Source: CADEEN01 sp963740395 (lineage in GTDB: Bacteria; Pseudomonadota; Gammaproteobacteria; Burkholderiales; Burkholderiaceae_C). Taken from it: a stretch of DNA of 64,000 nt. Shown one piece after another: positions 36,941 through 45,201 of this stretch; position 1 is the first letter of the stretch; every line of letters begins with the position of its first letter. Where the stretch lies: NCBI GenBank assembly GCA_963740395.1, contig CAVUEP010000013.1:11726-75725 (forward strand), in the 5' to 3' direction. Below the pieces are notes generated by a model. That model ran no database searches and was not told the origin of the DNA. It worked only from the letters and a program-made list of their open reading frames with translations. The translations under genes were made by a program, and so were the position numbers.

Positions 36941-37838
36941 CGCCTGGCTCCGACAAGGTGGCCGCCGTCGGCACCGCCGCGGCCTCGATCCGCCGCAGGG
37001 TTCGGCGCGCGGGCAAGCCCGCGCCGGGCCGCCCCAAGCGGGCGACGCCCCAAGGACCGTGCGGGGGCCCGTGCCGGTCCCAGGGGGCCGACGCCGCCGT
37101 CTTGGGGGCAGAGCATCCGGACGCAGGCAGCATGAGTTGGAGCGGCTGCGTCATCGCCGGGCCGCGCCGCTTGAAGACCGTCAACGCCAAGTGCCCCAGC
37201 GCGATGGGCTCCAGCGCCAGGCGCAGTGGTGCGGGCGACGATTGCGCCTGCGCGGTGGCCGGTCGCAATGCAAACAGCGGGCAGGCGCCCTCCTGCGCGG
37301 CCAGGTGCAGACGGCGCAGGGCCGTGGCCAGCGTCGCGGCCGGTGCGCGCTCTGGCCCCTGCCACCACAACACCGCCGCGCAGGCTCCCGAGCGCAGACC
37401 CTGCTCGGCGGCCCAGGCCGCATCGGCAAGCGACTCCGGCCTCACGAGCAGCAGCCGCTCGAGCGGCCAGCCCAGCGCGTGCAGCGCAGGGGCACAGGGC
37501 ATGAAGGGCGGCGCGATGCACAGCACCTGGCCCGTGGGGTCGAGCCCGCGCCCGAGCCAAGGTGAGAGCAGGCGCACCTCGCCGCTGCCCGGGGCAGCCA
37601 GCAGCAGCTCGGTCAGTCCGGCCGCGGGCCAGCCGCCGCCGGGCAACTCGGCGTCGAGCGCGGCAAAGCCGGTCGGCCGGGCAACGGTAGCCGGCGCGGC
37701 TGCGCCCGCCCGTTGGTCGGCCAGCCACAGCGCCGGCAGGTTCGCGGTTCCGGTCGGCCACAAGCCGGCGAGGGCCTGCGCTGCCCCCTGCGGGGGGGCT
37801 GGTGTGGAAACCGAAAAAGAAGGGGCAGTGCGCGGCAT
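36900..37838 (-). CDS. imuA: ImuA, RecA/SulA-like SOS mutagenesis accessory protein
   Basis: A 312-residue protein, first gene of the imuA-imuB-dnaE2 translesion cassette. It has the RecA-like core: TGFAALDAELPGGGWPAAGL, the modified P-loop region ELLLAAPGSGEVRLLSPWLG, LCIAPPFMPCAPALHALGW and ACAAVLWWQGPERAPAATLA. The C-terminal 60 residues are Arg/Pro/Ala-rich and overlap imuB by 41 bp, longer than usual, so the true C-terminus may differ. A consensus LexA box is centred about 35 bp upstream of the ATG at 37838, so the whole cassette should be DNA-damage inducible. Confidence 0.88.
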   Translation of the reverse strand: MPRTAPSFSVSTPAPPQGAAQALAGLWPTGTANLPALWLADQRAGAAAPATVARPTGFAALDAELPGGGWPAAGLTELLLAAPGSGEVRLLSPWLGRGLDPTGQVLCIAPPFMPCAPALHALGWPLERLLLVRPESLADAAWAAEQGLRSGACAAVLWWQGPERAPAATLATALRRLHLAAQEGACPLFALRPATAQAQSSPAPLRLALEPIALGHLALTVFKRRGPAMTQPLQLMLPASGCSAPKTAASAPWDRHGPPHGPWGVARLGRPGAGLPARRTLRRIEAAAVPTAATLSEPGDAVVRAVPERIAA

Positions 37839-37864
37839 CGCAGGCCAGAGAGGGAAGACAACAA

Positions 37865-37880
37865 CTGTATGTTTATACAG
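37865..37880 (-). promoter_or_regulatory. LexA box (SOS operator) upstream of imuA
   Basis: CTGTATGTTTATACAG matches the CTGT-N8-ACAG LexA consensus with an AT-rich core. It lies 27 bp upstream of the imuA start, in the only AT-rich patch of the intergenic region, so it probably overlaps the promoter and represses the cassette until DNA damage. Confidence 0.92.
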
Positions 37881-37947
37881 CTATTGTGCCCTCCTGTGCG
37901 CCCTTCTTGCCCGCCGTTGCCGGGCATTTTTTGCACGGAGGCAGGCT

Positions 37948-38637
37948 TCAGATTGACGGGCGTAACCGCATCCAGACCAGGCAGCGCTCGGCGGCCAAGC
38001 CGGGCACCAGCAGCGACTCCACGTGGAACACCTCGACGTCCGCAGGCAGTGTTGCCAGCTCGTCGCTGGGATGCCGGCCCTTCATTGCCATCCAGACCCC
38101 ACCCGCCGCCAGCAGCGGGCGCGTCAGGCTGACAAAGTCGGGCAGCGACGCGAAGGCACGCGAGGTGATGACGTCGAAGGCCGGCCCGGGCAAGGTCTCG
38201 ACCCGCGCATGCAAGGCCTGCAGATTGGGCAGCGCCAACTCGCCAGCCACCTGGCGCACGAAGGCCGCCTTCTTGCCCACGGCATCGACGCAGCTGACCG
38301 CCCAGCCTGCGCTGGCGAGGGCCAGCACCACGCCCGGCAGCCCGCCGCCGCTGCCGACATCCAGAATCCGCAGCGGCCCATCGCCGACCTGGCGGCGCAG
38401 TGGCACGACCACCGCCAGGCAATCGGCCAGGTGCTGGACACGCATCTGTGCCGAGTCACGTACCGCCGTCAGGTTGTACGCCGCGTTCCACTTGCGCAGC
38501 AGCGCGAGATAGTCGACCAGGCTCTCGATCGCCGCCTCGGGCAAGGCGAGTCCCAGCGTCGCCGCGTCCTGGCGCACAGCCGCCAGCTCGGTTTCCCGCT
38601 CGGGCCCCGGACCCTGCGCCGGGCCGGGCCGGATCAC
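37948..38637 (-). CDS. rsmG: 16S rRNA (guanine-527-N7)-methyltransferase RsmG (GidB)
   Basis: A 229-residue SAM-dependent methyltransferase modifying G527 of 16S rRNA. It has the SAM motif ILDVGSGGGLPGVVLALA, the preceding YNLTAVRDSAQMRVQHLADC and the VITSRAFASLPDFV block. The GTG start at 38637 overlaps the mnmG stop by four bases (GTGA), the normal gidA-gidB arrangement. Downstream, where a lysE-like gene, parA or parB would normally follow, the imu cassette and 36 kb of other genes intervene. Confidence 0.95.
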   Translation of the reverse strand: MIRPGPAQGPGPERETELAAVRQDAATLGLALPEAAIESLVDYLALLRKWNAAYNLTAVRDSAQMRVQHLADCLAVVVPLRRQVGDGPLRILDVGSGGGLPGVVLALASAGWAVSCVDAVGKKAAFVRQVAGELALPNLQALHARVETLPGPAFDVITSRAFASLPDFVSLTRPLLAAGGVWMAMKGRHPSDELATLPADVEVFHVESLLVPGLAAERCLVWMRLRPSI

Positions 38638-40604
38638 GCGGCCTCGCCGCGGACCGCGCGTTCGTTGCTGGCGAAGCCCTTGATGCGGCGCTTCTTCAAA
38701 TGCACCAGCAGCAGCGAGATCGCCGCCGGCGTCACGCCGGCGATGCGTGAAGCCTGGCCGAGCGTGCCCGGCCGGTGGCGGCTGAGCTTCTCCCGCACCT
38801 CATGGCTCAGGGCCGTGACCTGGGCATAGTCGAGCTCGACCGGCAACGCGAGGCCTTCGAAGTGCGAGGCGCGCTCGACTTCTTCGACCTGCTTGTCGAT
38901 GTAGCCGGCGTACTTGGTCATGACCTCGACCTGCTCGATGACCGCGGCGCCGAGGTGCGCACCCAACTCCGCGACCAGCGTTTCACGTGAAACCGGCGCC
39001 GCCTCGGGATGCGCCAGCGCAGCGATCTTGGCCACAGCATCAAAACCAATACCGGGGCGGCGCAACAAGTCGGCCAGACTGTGCTCATGCTCGATGGCCT
39101 TGCCCAGCAGCCGCTCGGCGTCGTCCGCAGGCAGCGTGCCGGGGTGTACCCAGGTCGACCGCAGGCGCTCTGTTTCACGTGAAACGGCGTCGCGCTTGCG
39201 GTTGAACGCCGCCCAGCGCGCGTCGTCCACCAGCCCCAGGCGGCGGCCGACGTCGGTCAGCCGCGCGTCGGCGTTGTCTTCGCGCAGCTGCAGCCGGTAC
39301 TCGGCGCGGCTGGTGAACATGCGGTACGGCTCGGTCACGCCCTGCGTCACCAGGTCGTCAACCAGCACGCCCAGGTAGGCCTGGTCCCGCCGCGGCAGCC
39401 AGGCCGCCTCGCCCTTGACTTGCAGCGCGGCGTTGATGCCGGCGAACAGCCCCTGCGCCGCCGCCTCCTCGTACCCCGTGGTGCCGTTGATCTGCCCGGC
39501 GAAGAACAGTCCCCGGATCGCGCGCGTCTCGAAACTCGTGCTCAGGTCGCGCGGGTCGAAGTAGTCGTACTCGATCGCATAGCCCGGGCGCAGGATGTGC
39601 GCGCGCTCCAACCCGGCCATCGACTGCACGGCGGCAATCTGGACATCGAACGGCAGCGAGGTCGAGATGCCGTTGGGATAGATCTCGTGCGTGCTCAGGC
39701 CCTCGGGCTCGAGGAAGATCTGGTGGCTGTCCTTGTCGGCAAAACGGTTGACTTTGTCTTCGATGCTCGGGCAGTAGCGCGGCCCGACGCCTTCGATCAC
39801 GCCGCTGAACATCGGGCTGCGATCGAATCCGGAGCGGATGATCTCGTGGGTGCGCGCGTTGGTGTGCGTGATCCAGCAGGGCACTTGGCGCGGATGCATC
39901 GCCGCGTCGCCCATGAAGCTGAACACCGGCACCGGATCCAAGTCGCCGGGCTGCTCGACGAGGCGGCTGAAATCGATCGAGCGGCCATCGATGCGCGGCG
40001 GCGTTCCTGTCTTGAGCCTGCCCTGCGGCAGCTTCAGCTCCTTCAGTCGCGCGGACAGGCTGAGTGCCGCCGGATCGCCCGCGCGACCTGCGCCATAGCG
40101 CTCGAGGCCGACATGAATCTGCCCGTTCAGGAACGTTCCAGCCGTCAATACGACAGCCTTTGCGCGGAAGTGAACACCAACTTGAGTGATCGCGCCGACA
40201 ACCCGGTCGCCCTCCAGAATCAGGTCATCCACCGCCTGCTGGAAGAGCCAGAGATTCGGCTGGTTTTCCAGCCGCCGCCGAATGGCGGCCTTGTACAAGA
40301 CGCGATCGGCCTGCGCCCGCGTCGCGCGCACGGCGGGCCCCTTGCTCGAATTGAGGATACGGAACTGGATGCCCGCCTCGTCCGTGGCCAGCGCCATCGC
40401 GCCGCCGAGCGCATCGACCTCCTTGACCAGATGCCCCTTGCCGATACCGCCGATCGACGGGTTGCAGCTCATCTGCCCCAGCGTCTCGATGTTGTGCGTC
40501 AGCAGCAGCGTGGCGCAGCCCATGCGCGCGGCGGCCAGCGCGGCCTCGGTGCCGGCATGGCCACCACCGACAACGATGACATCGAACTCTTGAGGATGGA
40601 GCAC
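38634..40604 (-). CDS. mnmG: tRNA uridine-5-carboxymethylaminomethyl modification enzyme MnmG (GidA)
   Basis: A 656-residue FAD protein that, with MnmE, modifies U34 of several tRNAs. The GTG at 40604 gives the canonical start VLHPQEFDVIVVGGGHAGTE; the frame stays open 26 codons more, but those residues are not conserved-looking. It has the FAD motif GGGHAGTEAALAAARMG, the signature CNPSIGGIGKGHLVKEVDAL and QINGTTGYEEAAAQGLFAGI, and the C-terminal helical domain with ASRIAGVTPAAISLLLVHLK. Two 14-bp parS cores lie inside the coding sequence, each encoding VSRET. The stop overlaps rsmG. Confidence 0.96.
   Translation of the reverse strand: MLHPQEFDVIVVGGGHAGTEAALAAARMGCATLLLTHNIETLGQMSCNPSIGGIGKGHLVKEVDALGGAMALATDEAGIQFRILNSSKGPAVRATRAQADRVLYKAAIRRRLENQPNLWLFQQAVDDLILEGDRVVGAITQVGVHFRAKAVVLTAGTFLNGQIHVGLERYGAGRAGDPAALSLSARLKELKLPQGRLKTGTPPRIDGRSIDFSRLVEQPGDLDPVPVFSFMGDAAMHPRQVPCWITHTNARTHEIIRSGFDRSPMFSGVIEGVGPRYCPSIEDKVNRFADKDSHQIFLEPEGLSTHEIYPNGISTSLPFDVQIAAVQSMAGLERAHILRPGYAIEYDYFDPRDLSTSFETRAIRGLFFAGQINGTTGYEEAAAQGLFAGINAALQVKGEAAWLPRRDQAYLGVLVDDLVTQGVTEPYRMFTSRAEYRLQLREDNADARLTDVGRRLGLVDDARWAAFNRKRDAVSRETERLRSTWVHPGTLPADDAERLLGKAIEHEHSLADLLRRPGIGFDAVAKIAALAHPEAAPVSRETLVAELGAHLGAAVIEQVEVMTKYAGYIDKQVEEVERASHFEGLALPVELDYAQVTALSHEVREKLSRHRPGTLGQASRIAGVTPAAISLLLVHLKKRRIKGFASNERAVRGEAA
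38979..38994. promoter_or_regulatory. parS-like centromere site 1
   Basis: CGTTTCACGTGAAACC contains the full 14-bp palindromic core GTTTCACGTGAAAC of the ParB-binding consensus TGTTTCACGTGAAACA; only the outer pair differs. It lies inside mnmG, about 22 kb from dnaA. Confidence 0.88.
39171..39186. promoter_or_regulatory. parS-like centromere site 2
   Basis: TGTTTCACGTGAAACG matches the consensus parS at 15 of 16 positions. It lies 192 bp from site 1, also within mnmG. Two sites in one gene favour cooperative ParB loading. Confidence 0.92.
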
Positions 40605-40708
40605 GGGCAACCCCGAGCGCGACTCGCGCGGCTCGGCAGACGTATGAAGTGCCTCAATTTTAAGCGGCTGGCGCCGCCGCATGGCGCCGCGCCTCAGCCG
40701 CCGTCAGT

Positions 40709-42871
40709 TCAGACGCGCCCGCCGCTCGTCGGCACCGAGCGCAGGTCCTGGGCCACGCGCCCTTCGCCGAGCACGATCACGCGCGACGCGCTGGCGATCG
40801 TCTCGGGCCGGTGCGCGACGATCACGCGCGTCAGCGAAAGCTGCCGCACCTGCTGATTGACGATGCGCTCACGGTCGACGTCGAGCGCGCTCGTCGCCTC
40901 ATCGAGCAGCAGGATGCGGGGGCGCTTGTACAGGGCGCGCGCCAACAGCAGCCGTTGCTTCTGGCCGCCCGAGAGGCTGGCGCCCATGTCGCCGACCAGC
41001 GTGTGGTAACCCATCGGCATGGCCTCGATCTCGTCATGCACCGCGGCCATCTGAGCACATTCCGTGATCCATTCGCTGTCGGGCGCATCATCGAAGAAGC
41101 AGATGTTCTCGGCCACGGAACCGGCCAGCAGCGCGTCCTCCTGCATCACCGTGCCGACCATCGCGCGCCAGCGCGCCAGCCCGAGTTGGCGCAGCGGCAC
41201 GCCGCCCACGCGAAACTCACCGGTGTCCGGCGCGTGAATGCCCAGCATCAATTTCAGGAGCGTCGTCTTGCCGCAGCCCGAGGGGCCGACGATGGCCACC
41301 GACTCGCCCGGCTCGATCGTGAAATTGATGCCCTTCAGCACCTCGGGCTCGCCGTCGGCATAGCGAAAGCTCACGCCGCTGACTTCGATGCGCGGCGGCG
41401 CCAGCGCCTCGGCGGCCAAGTCGCCCCCCTGCCGCGGCAGCCCCTCGTCCTCGGGCGCAGCCAGCACGATGTCGGCAAGCCGCTCGCCCTGCAGGCGCAG
41501 CATGCGCAACTCGACCGCCTTGTCGATCAAGGCGCTGATGCGCTGCGCAAACTGCTCCTTGAACGCGATGAACGCGAACAGCATGCCGACCGACAACTGC
41601 TGATCCATCACCAGCAACGCCCCCAGCCAGACCACCGCAATGCGCTCGACGCCGAACAGCAGCCGGTGCAGAACGGAGAACATCAACTCGAGCTTGCGCG
41701 TGGCCAGGTCGGCATTCATGGTGTCGACGACACGGTTCATGAAGCGCGCCTGGCGATCGGCTTGGCGGTTGAACAGCTTGATCGACTGCACACCGCGCAG
41801 CGATTCGAGAAAGTGGCTCGACTGCCGAGCCTCGTGCACCAGCGCCTCCTCGGTGGCCTCGCGCAGCGGCCTGAAGAAAGCCCAGCGCAGGGCGGCATAA
41901 GCCGCCACCGCCGCCATCACCACCGCCGCCAACGCCACGCTGTAGATCAGCATCATCGCCAGCGTGACGACGACCAGCAGGCCATCGAGCACGGCTTCGA
42001 TGAAGTGCGTGGTCAATGTCTTCTGGATCTGCTGTACGGTCGCGAAGCGAGACCAGACGTCGCCGGTGTGCCGCTTCTCGAACCAGGCCATCGGCAGGCG
42101 CAGCAGGTGCGCAAACACGTTCGACAGCCACTGCAGGTTGAGTGTGGCCGACAGATGCAGAACCGACCAGGACCGGATCGCCGCGGCGCCGACCTGCAGC
42201 AAGACCAGAAGACCGAAACCCAGCACCAACGTCAACAGCAGGTCGCGGTCGGCGCTGACGAGCACCCCGTCGACGACCCACTGCAGGAAGAACGGGCTCA
42301 ACAGAACGAAGGCCTCGAGGCCCGCCGCGACCAGGAAGATCTGCGCCAGCGAGCGCTTGAGGCCGCGCACCGGCCCGAGCAGTTGCTTGAGCGTGACCGT
42401 CTGCCGCTCGGTCTTGGCCTTGAAGTCCGCTGCCGGCGTCAGCTCGAGCGCAATGCCGGTGAAGTGGCGCGACAGCTCGGTCAGCTTCATGCGCCGCACG
42501 CCACGCGCGGGGTCGTGCAGCGTGACTCGGTTGCCCCGCACTTCGGTCAGTACGACGAAGTGATTCAGGTCCCAATGCAGGACGCACGGCAAGGCCAGTT
42601 GGGCCAACTGCTCGGGTTCGGCGCGCAATGCGCGAGGGTTGAAATTCAACTGTCCGGCCATGCGCACCAGGTCGGCCATCGTGGCGCCCTTGAGCGACAA
42701 CGAAAAGCGCCGGCGCAGCGTCGGCAGGTCGGTGCGGTAGCCATGCGCCGCCGACACCATCGCGAGACACGCCAGCGTGCACTCGGCCGCCTCGGTCTGC
42801 AGGATCATCGGCGCGCTGTGCCCGCCGAGCCAGCCAGCCAGCGACAGATCCAGCGAATCCGGGCTCGCCAT
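40709..42871 (-). CDS. C39-peptidase ABC exporter (bacteriocin/peptide processing type)
   Basis: A 720-residue PCAT-type transporter that both cleaves a double-glycine leader and exports the peptide. The N-terminal C39 peptidase (residues about 10-140) has Cys in TEAAECTLACLAM, His in LHWDLNHFVVLTEV and Asp in LHDPARG, a complete triad. Six membrane helices follow (about 160-440), then an ATPase with Walker A VGPSGCGKTTLLKL, signature SLSGGQKQRLLLARAL and Walker B ILLLDEATSALD. The ATG overlaps the HlyD gene stop (TGATG). With the upstream HlyD-like adaptor and the 53-residue peptide gene it forms an operon. An outer-membrane TolC partner is not in the window. Confidence 0.92.
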   Translation of the reverse strand: MASPDSLDLSLAGWLGGHSAPMILQTEAAECTLACLAMVSAAHGYRTDLPTLRRRFSLSLKGATMADLVRMAGQLNFNPRALRAEPEQLAQLALPCVLHWDLNHFVVLTEVRGNRVTLHDPARGVRRMKLTELSRHFTGIALELTPAADFKAKTERQTVTLKQLLGPVRGLKRSLAQIFLVAAGLEAFVLLSPFFLQWVVDGVLVSADRDLLLTLVLGFGLLVLLQVGAAAIRSWSVLHLSATLNLQWLSNVFAHLLRLPMAWFEKRHTGDVWSRFATVQQIQKTLTTHFIEAVLDGLLVVVTLAMMLIYSVALAAVVMAAVAAYAALRWAFFRPLREATEEALVHEARQSSHFLESLRGVQSIKLFNRQADRQARFMNRVVDTMNADLATRKLELMFSVLHRLLFGVERIAVVWLGALLVMDQQLSVGMLFAFIAFKEQFAQRISALIDKAVELRMLRLQGERLADIVLAAPEDEGLPRQGGDLAAEALAPPRIEVSGVSFRYADGEPEVLKGINFTIEPGESVAIVGPSGCGKTTLLKLMLGIHAPDTGEFRVGGVPLRQLGLARWRAMVGTVMQEDALLAGSVAENICFFDDAPDSEWITECAQMAAVHDEIEAMPMGYHTLVGDMGASLSGGQKQRLLLARALYKRPRILLLDEATSALDVDRERIVNQQVRQLSLTRVIVAHRPETIASASRVIVLGEGRVAQDLRSVPTSGGRV

Positions 42872-44118
42872 CACACGCGAGCGGCCATGCCCAGCAGGGG
42901 CTCGATCAACCACTCGTAGAGCTTGCGCCGCTCCACGGGCACGTCGGCGTCGAGCTGCATGCCGGGCGCCAGCGGTTGCAAGACCCCGTAGGCCGACACC
43001 TGCTGGCGCTCCAGCGCCACCGTGATGCGGTACATCGGCTCGCGCGCCGACCCCGCCCAGGGCTGCCCAGCCAGTTCGGCCGGCTGCAGCGGCGCCAGCG
43101 ACACCTGCTCGATGCGCCCATGCTGATGGCCGAATTTCTGGTAGGCGAAGGCGTGGTAACGCAGCAACACCGACTGCTCCGCGCGCAGGAAGCCCACGGC
43201 ACTCGACGGCGCGTACAGGTGCGCCTGCAGCGCCGAGCCCGCGGGCACCAAGCTGGCCAGCGTGGAGGCCGCAGCGACCGTTTGCCCTGCAGAGACCAGC
43301 ACCGCGCTGACGACGCCGTCCTGTGGCGCGCGCACCACCAAACTGCGGCGCGCTTCGCTCTCTGCCTTCATTTGCGCCAGTTCGGCCCGTTCGCGCTCGA
43401 TCTCGCCCTGCCTCGCGCCGGACTGCAGGGGCAGGTCGCGAAGCTGCGCTTGCGCAGCGGCGATCTCGCGCTCGTGCGCGCTGCGCTGACGCAGCTGCGC
43501 CTGGCGTTGCGTGCGCAGCCCCAGCAACTCCTCGGTCTTGGCCTGGACTTGGGCCGACGAGACGAAGTTGTCGCTGCGCAGCGACTCGAGCCGCGCCAAC
43601 GCCTGTTCGGCCAGCGCGATCCGCTGCGTCAACAGGGCCGACTCGGCATCGAGGCTACCGCGCTCCTGCTGCAGGTCGGCACGACGGCGCACCAATGCGG
43701 CCTCCTGGCTGCTGAGCAAGGCCTGCTGTTGCTGCGCCGCAGCGCGCAAGCTCGACTCGCGGTCCGCCAAGGTGCGTTGCACCGCGGCCTGCGTGTCGCC
43801 GCCGGCGGCGGCGCGGTCGAGCGACAGCACGAAGAGCACGTCGCCGGCACGCACGCTGGCGCCTTCGGCCACGCGCCGCTCCAGCACCAGTGCATCCTGG
43901 GGCGGCGACAGACGGATCACGCCGCTGTCGGGCACCAGCACGCCACTGACGCGCACCTTGCGCGTGTACTCGCCGAGCGCCAGGAAGGCGCCCACGGCCA
44001 GCACCGCAACGACCACCGCGGTGGTCAGCACGGTCAGCGAGAGCGGGCGAACCAGCTGAATCTCACCGACCCACGAGGTCTGCTGGGCGTCCAGCGCCTC
44101 GCGGCGGAAGATGTTCAC
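42871..44118 (-). CDS. HlyD-family periplasmic adaptor (type I secretion)
   Basis: A 415-residue membrane-fusion protein. It has one N-terminal membrane helix (LTVLTTAVVVAVLAVGAFLA, about residues 29-48), a first lipoyl half (VPDSGVIRLSPPQDALVL), a long Gln/Ala/Leu/Arg-rich coiled coil (about 95-245), the second lipoyl half (RAPQDGVVSAVLVSAGQTV) and a beta-barrel. The GTG start at 44118 overlaps the stop of the small peptide gene by four bases. It bridges the C39 ABC exporter to an outer-membrane channel. Confidence 0.9.
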   Translation of the reverse strand: MNIFRREALDAQQTSWVGEIQLVRPLSLTVLTTAVVVAVLAVGAFLALGEYTRKVRVSGVLVPDSGVIRLSPPQDALVLERRVAEGASVRAGDVLFVLSLDRAAAGGDTQAAVQRTLADRESSLRAAAQQQQALLSSQEAALVRRRADLQQERGSLDAESALLTQRIALAEQALARLESLRSDNFVSSAQVQAKTEELLGLRTQRQAQLRQRSAHEREIAAAQAQLRDLPLQSGARQGEIERERAELAQMKAESEARRSLVVRAPQDGVVSAVLVSAGQTVAAASTLASLVPAGSALQAHLYAPSSAVGFLRAEQSVLLRYHAFAYQKFGHQHGRIEQVSLAPLQPAELAGQPWAGSAREPMYRITVALERQQVSAYGVLQPLAPGMQLDADVPVERRKLYEWLIEPLLGMAARV

Positions 44119-44276
44119 CAGCCCTTGGTTGGCAGCGACGTGCCGCCGCTGACTTGGCGCAATGCCGGTGCGTCGAGCTCAATCGGCTGGCGCACTGGCT
44201 GAGCTGGCGACTCGGCGCGAGTCTTGCCGACGATGCGTTGAACCCAAAGCCCGACAGTCTTTTGTACCTTGTTCAT
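44115..44276 (-). CDS. Double-glycine leader peptide, candidate exported 8-residue peptide
   Basis: A 53-residue ORF too short for standard ORF lists, starting at the ATG at 44276 with GGAG at good spacing. It reads MNKVQKTVGLWVQRIVGKTR, then AESPAQPVRQ, then PIELDAPALRQVSGG, then TSLPTKGW and the stop. The segment ELDAPALRQVSGG has the features of a double-glycine leader (hydrophobic residues at -4, -7 and -12 relative to GG, acidic residue before), which C39 peptidases cut after GG. That would release TSLPTKGW. It is translationally coupled to the HlyD gene and upstream of a C39 exporter. The role (bacteriocin, pheromone or other) is inference; the product is very short for a bacteriocin and fits a signal better. 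Confidence 0.75.
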   Translation of the reverse strand: MNKVQKTVGLWVQRIVGKTRAESPAQPVRQPIELDAPALRQVSGGTSLPTKGW

Positions 44277-44345
44277 ATGCGCTCCTGATTGGCTGGCGTC
44301 GTGGAATCGACACCGGATTCCAGCAGCCTTCGGGCGCGCACGTAA

Positions 44346-44361
44346 CTGTCAACCTTTACAG
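44346..44361 (-). promoter_or_regulatory. Imperfect dyad CTGT-N8-ACAG upstream of the peptide operon
   Basis: CTGTCAACCTTTACAG, 70 bp upstream of the peptide start, is an inverted repeat resembling a shortened lux box. On the minus strand it contains TTGACA, a perfect -35 hexamer, though no good -10 follows at 17 bp. The 12-mer CAACCTTTACAG within it recurs at 45110-45121 upstream of the LuxR gene. Confidence 0.45.
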
Positions 44362-44366
44362 GGTCC

Positions 44367-45080
44367 TCAATGAAGGAGCCCGAGCCTCAGGGCCTTTACC
44401 ACGGCAACATGTTTCGAATTGCAGTTCAGCTTCTGCATGGCGTTCTGCAGGTGGAACACCGCCGTGCGGTCGCCGATGCCCAGGATCGTGCTGATCGCGC
44501 TCGTCGTCTTGCCGTCCATGGTCCAGCGCAGGACTTCGAGCTCGCGCGGCGTCAAGGCCGGCAGCTCGGGGCGGGCACCCTCGGACACCAGCACCCGCAT
44601 GGCCGTGTCCTGGGCGTGCACGGCAAATAGCTGCAAGTCCGCAACGATCCGTGTCAGTTCGGCTCCGTCGGACGGCAGCGCCTGATCTCGCTCAACGCCC
44701 AAGAGAAAGTGTCGCCCCTCGGGTAGATGCAGCGCCATCGCGATGCCGTTCCGGTACCCGAACTGGGCCTGACGCTCCCACAACTCCGCGGAGTTGGCGT
44801 TCACGTAATTCCGTTGTCCCCAGATGATGGGCACCGTGTGGCGCTTGCAATGCTGTGCGATCGGATCGCGCTTGCTGATGCTCAGGTCGTCGAATGTCTC
44901 AACGTACGCAGCAGGTGCGTTATGTATCGAAACGAACTCAGGCTCACGGCCCAGGCGGTCGACCGCAACCGTCGACGCGACCCTGTCGAAACCCAGGCGC
45001 TGGGCAAAGCGAATCACCACCGACCTGAACTGGTCCTGGTTCTGCGCTTCCAACACGGATTGGTAGTCGCCTTGCAGCAT
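44367..45080 (-). CDS. LuxR-family regulator with autoinducer-binding-like domain (LuxR solo)
   Basis: A 237-residue LuxR-type regulator. Residues 15-160 match the autoinducer-binding fold, and residues 172-237 the LuxR HTH (LTPRELEVLRWTMDGKTTSA, ILGIGDRTAVFHLQNAMQKL). In the ligand pocket the usual D-P pair (KRDPIAQ) and a Trp (IIWGQRNYVN) are present. The aromatic pair normally written W-x3-Y is replaced by Y and F in PAAYVETFDD, which may change the ligand. No luxI is visible anywhere in the window. The gene is followed by the peptide operon on the same strand, so the natural hypothesis is that it controls or senses the peptide. Confidence 0.88.
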   Translation of the reverse strand: MLQGDYQSVLEAQNQDQFRSVVIRFAQRLGFDRVASTVAVDRLGREPEFVSIHNAPAAYVETFDDLSISKRDPIAQHCKRHTVPIIWGQRNYVNANSAELWERQAQFGYRNGIAMALHLPEGRHFLLGVERDQALPSDGAELTRIVADLQLFAVHAQDTAMRVLVSEGARPELPALTPRELEVLRWTMDGKTTSAISTILGIGDRTAVFHLQNAMQKLNCNSKHVAVVKALRLGLLH

Positions 45081-45109
45081 TACTTCGCAGTTTCGCCTGG
45101 GTTACCCGG

Positions 45110-45121
45110 CAACCTTTACAG
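45110..45121 (-). promoter_or_regulatory. Shared 12-mer CAACCTTTACAG upstream of the LuxR gene
   Basis: Identical to 44350-44361 in the peptide-operon promoter and in the same orientation relative to its gene, 30 bp before the LuxR start. It is a candidate operator for a common regulator, possibly the LuxR protein itself. Confidence 0.4.
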
Positions 45122-45201
45122 CTATCGGCGGGCCTGATCTTTGTCCACACTCTTTGCCATCGGAGCCACTCGGTTCCGTTTTCCAACGGCAAGGAGTGCA
45201 C

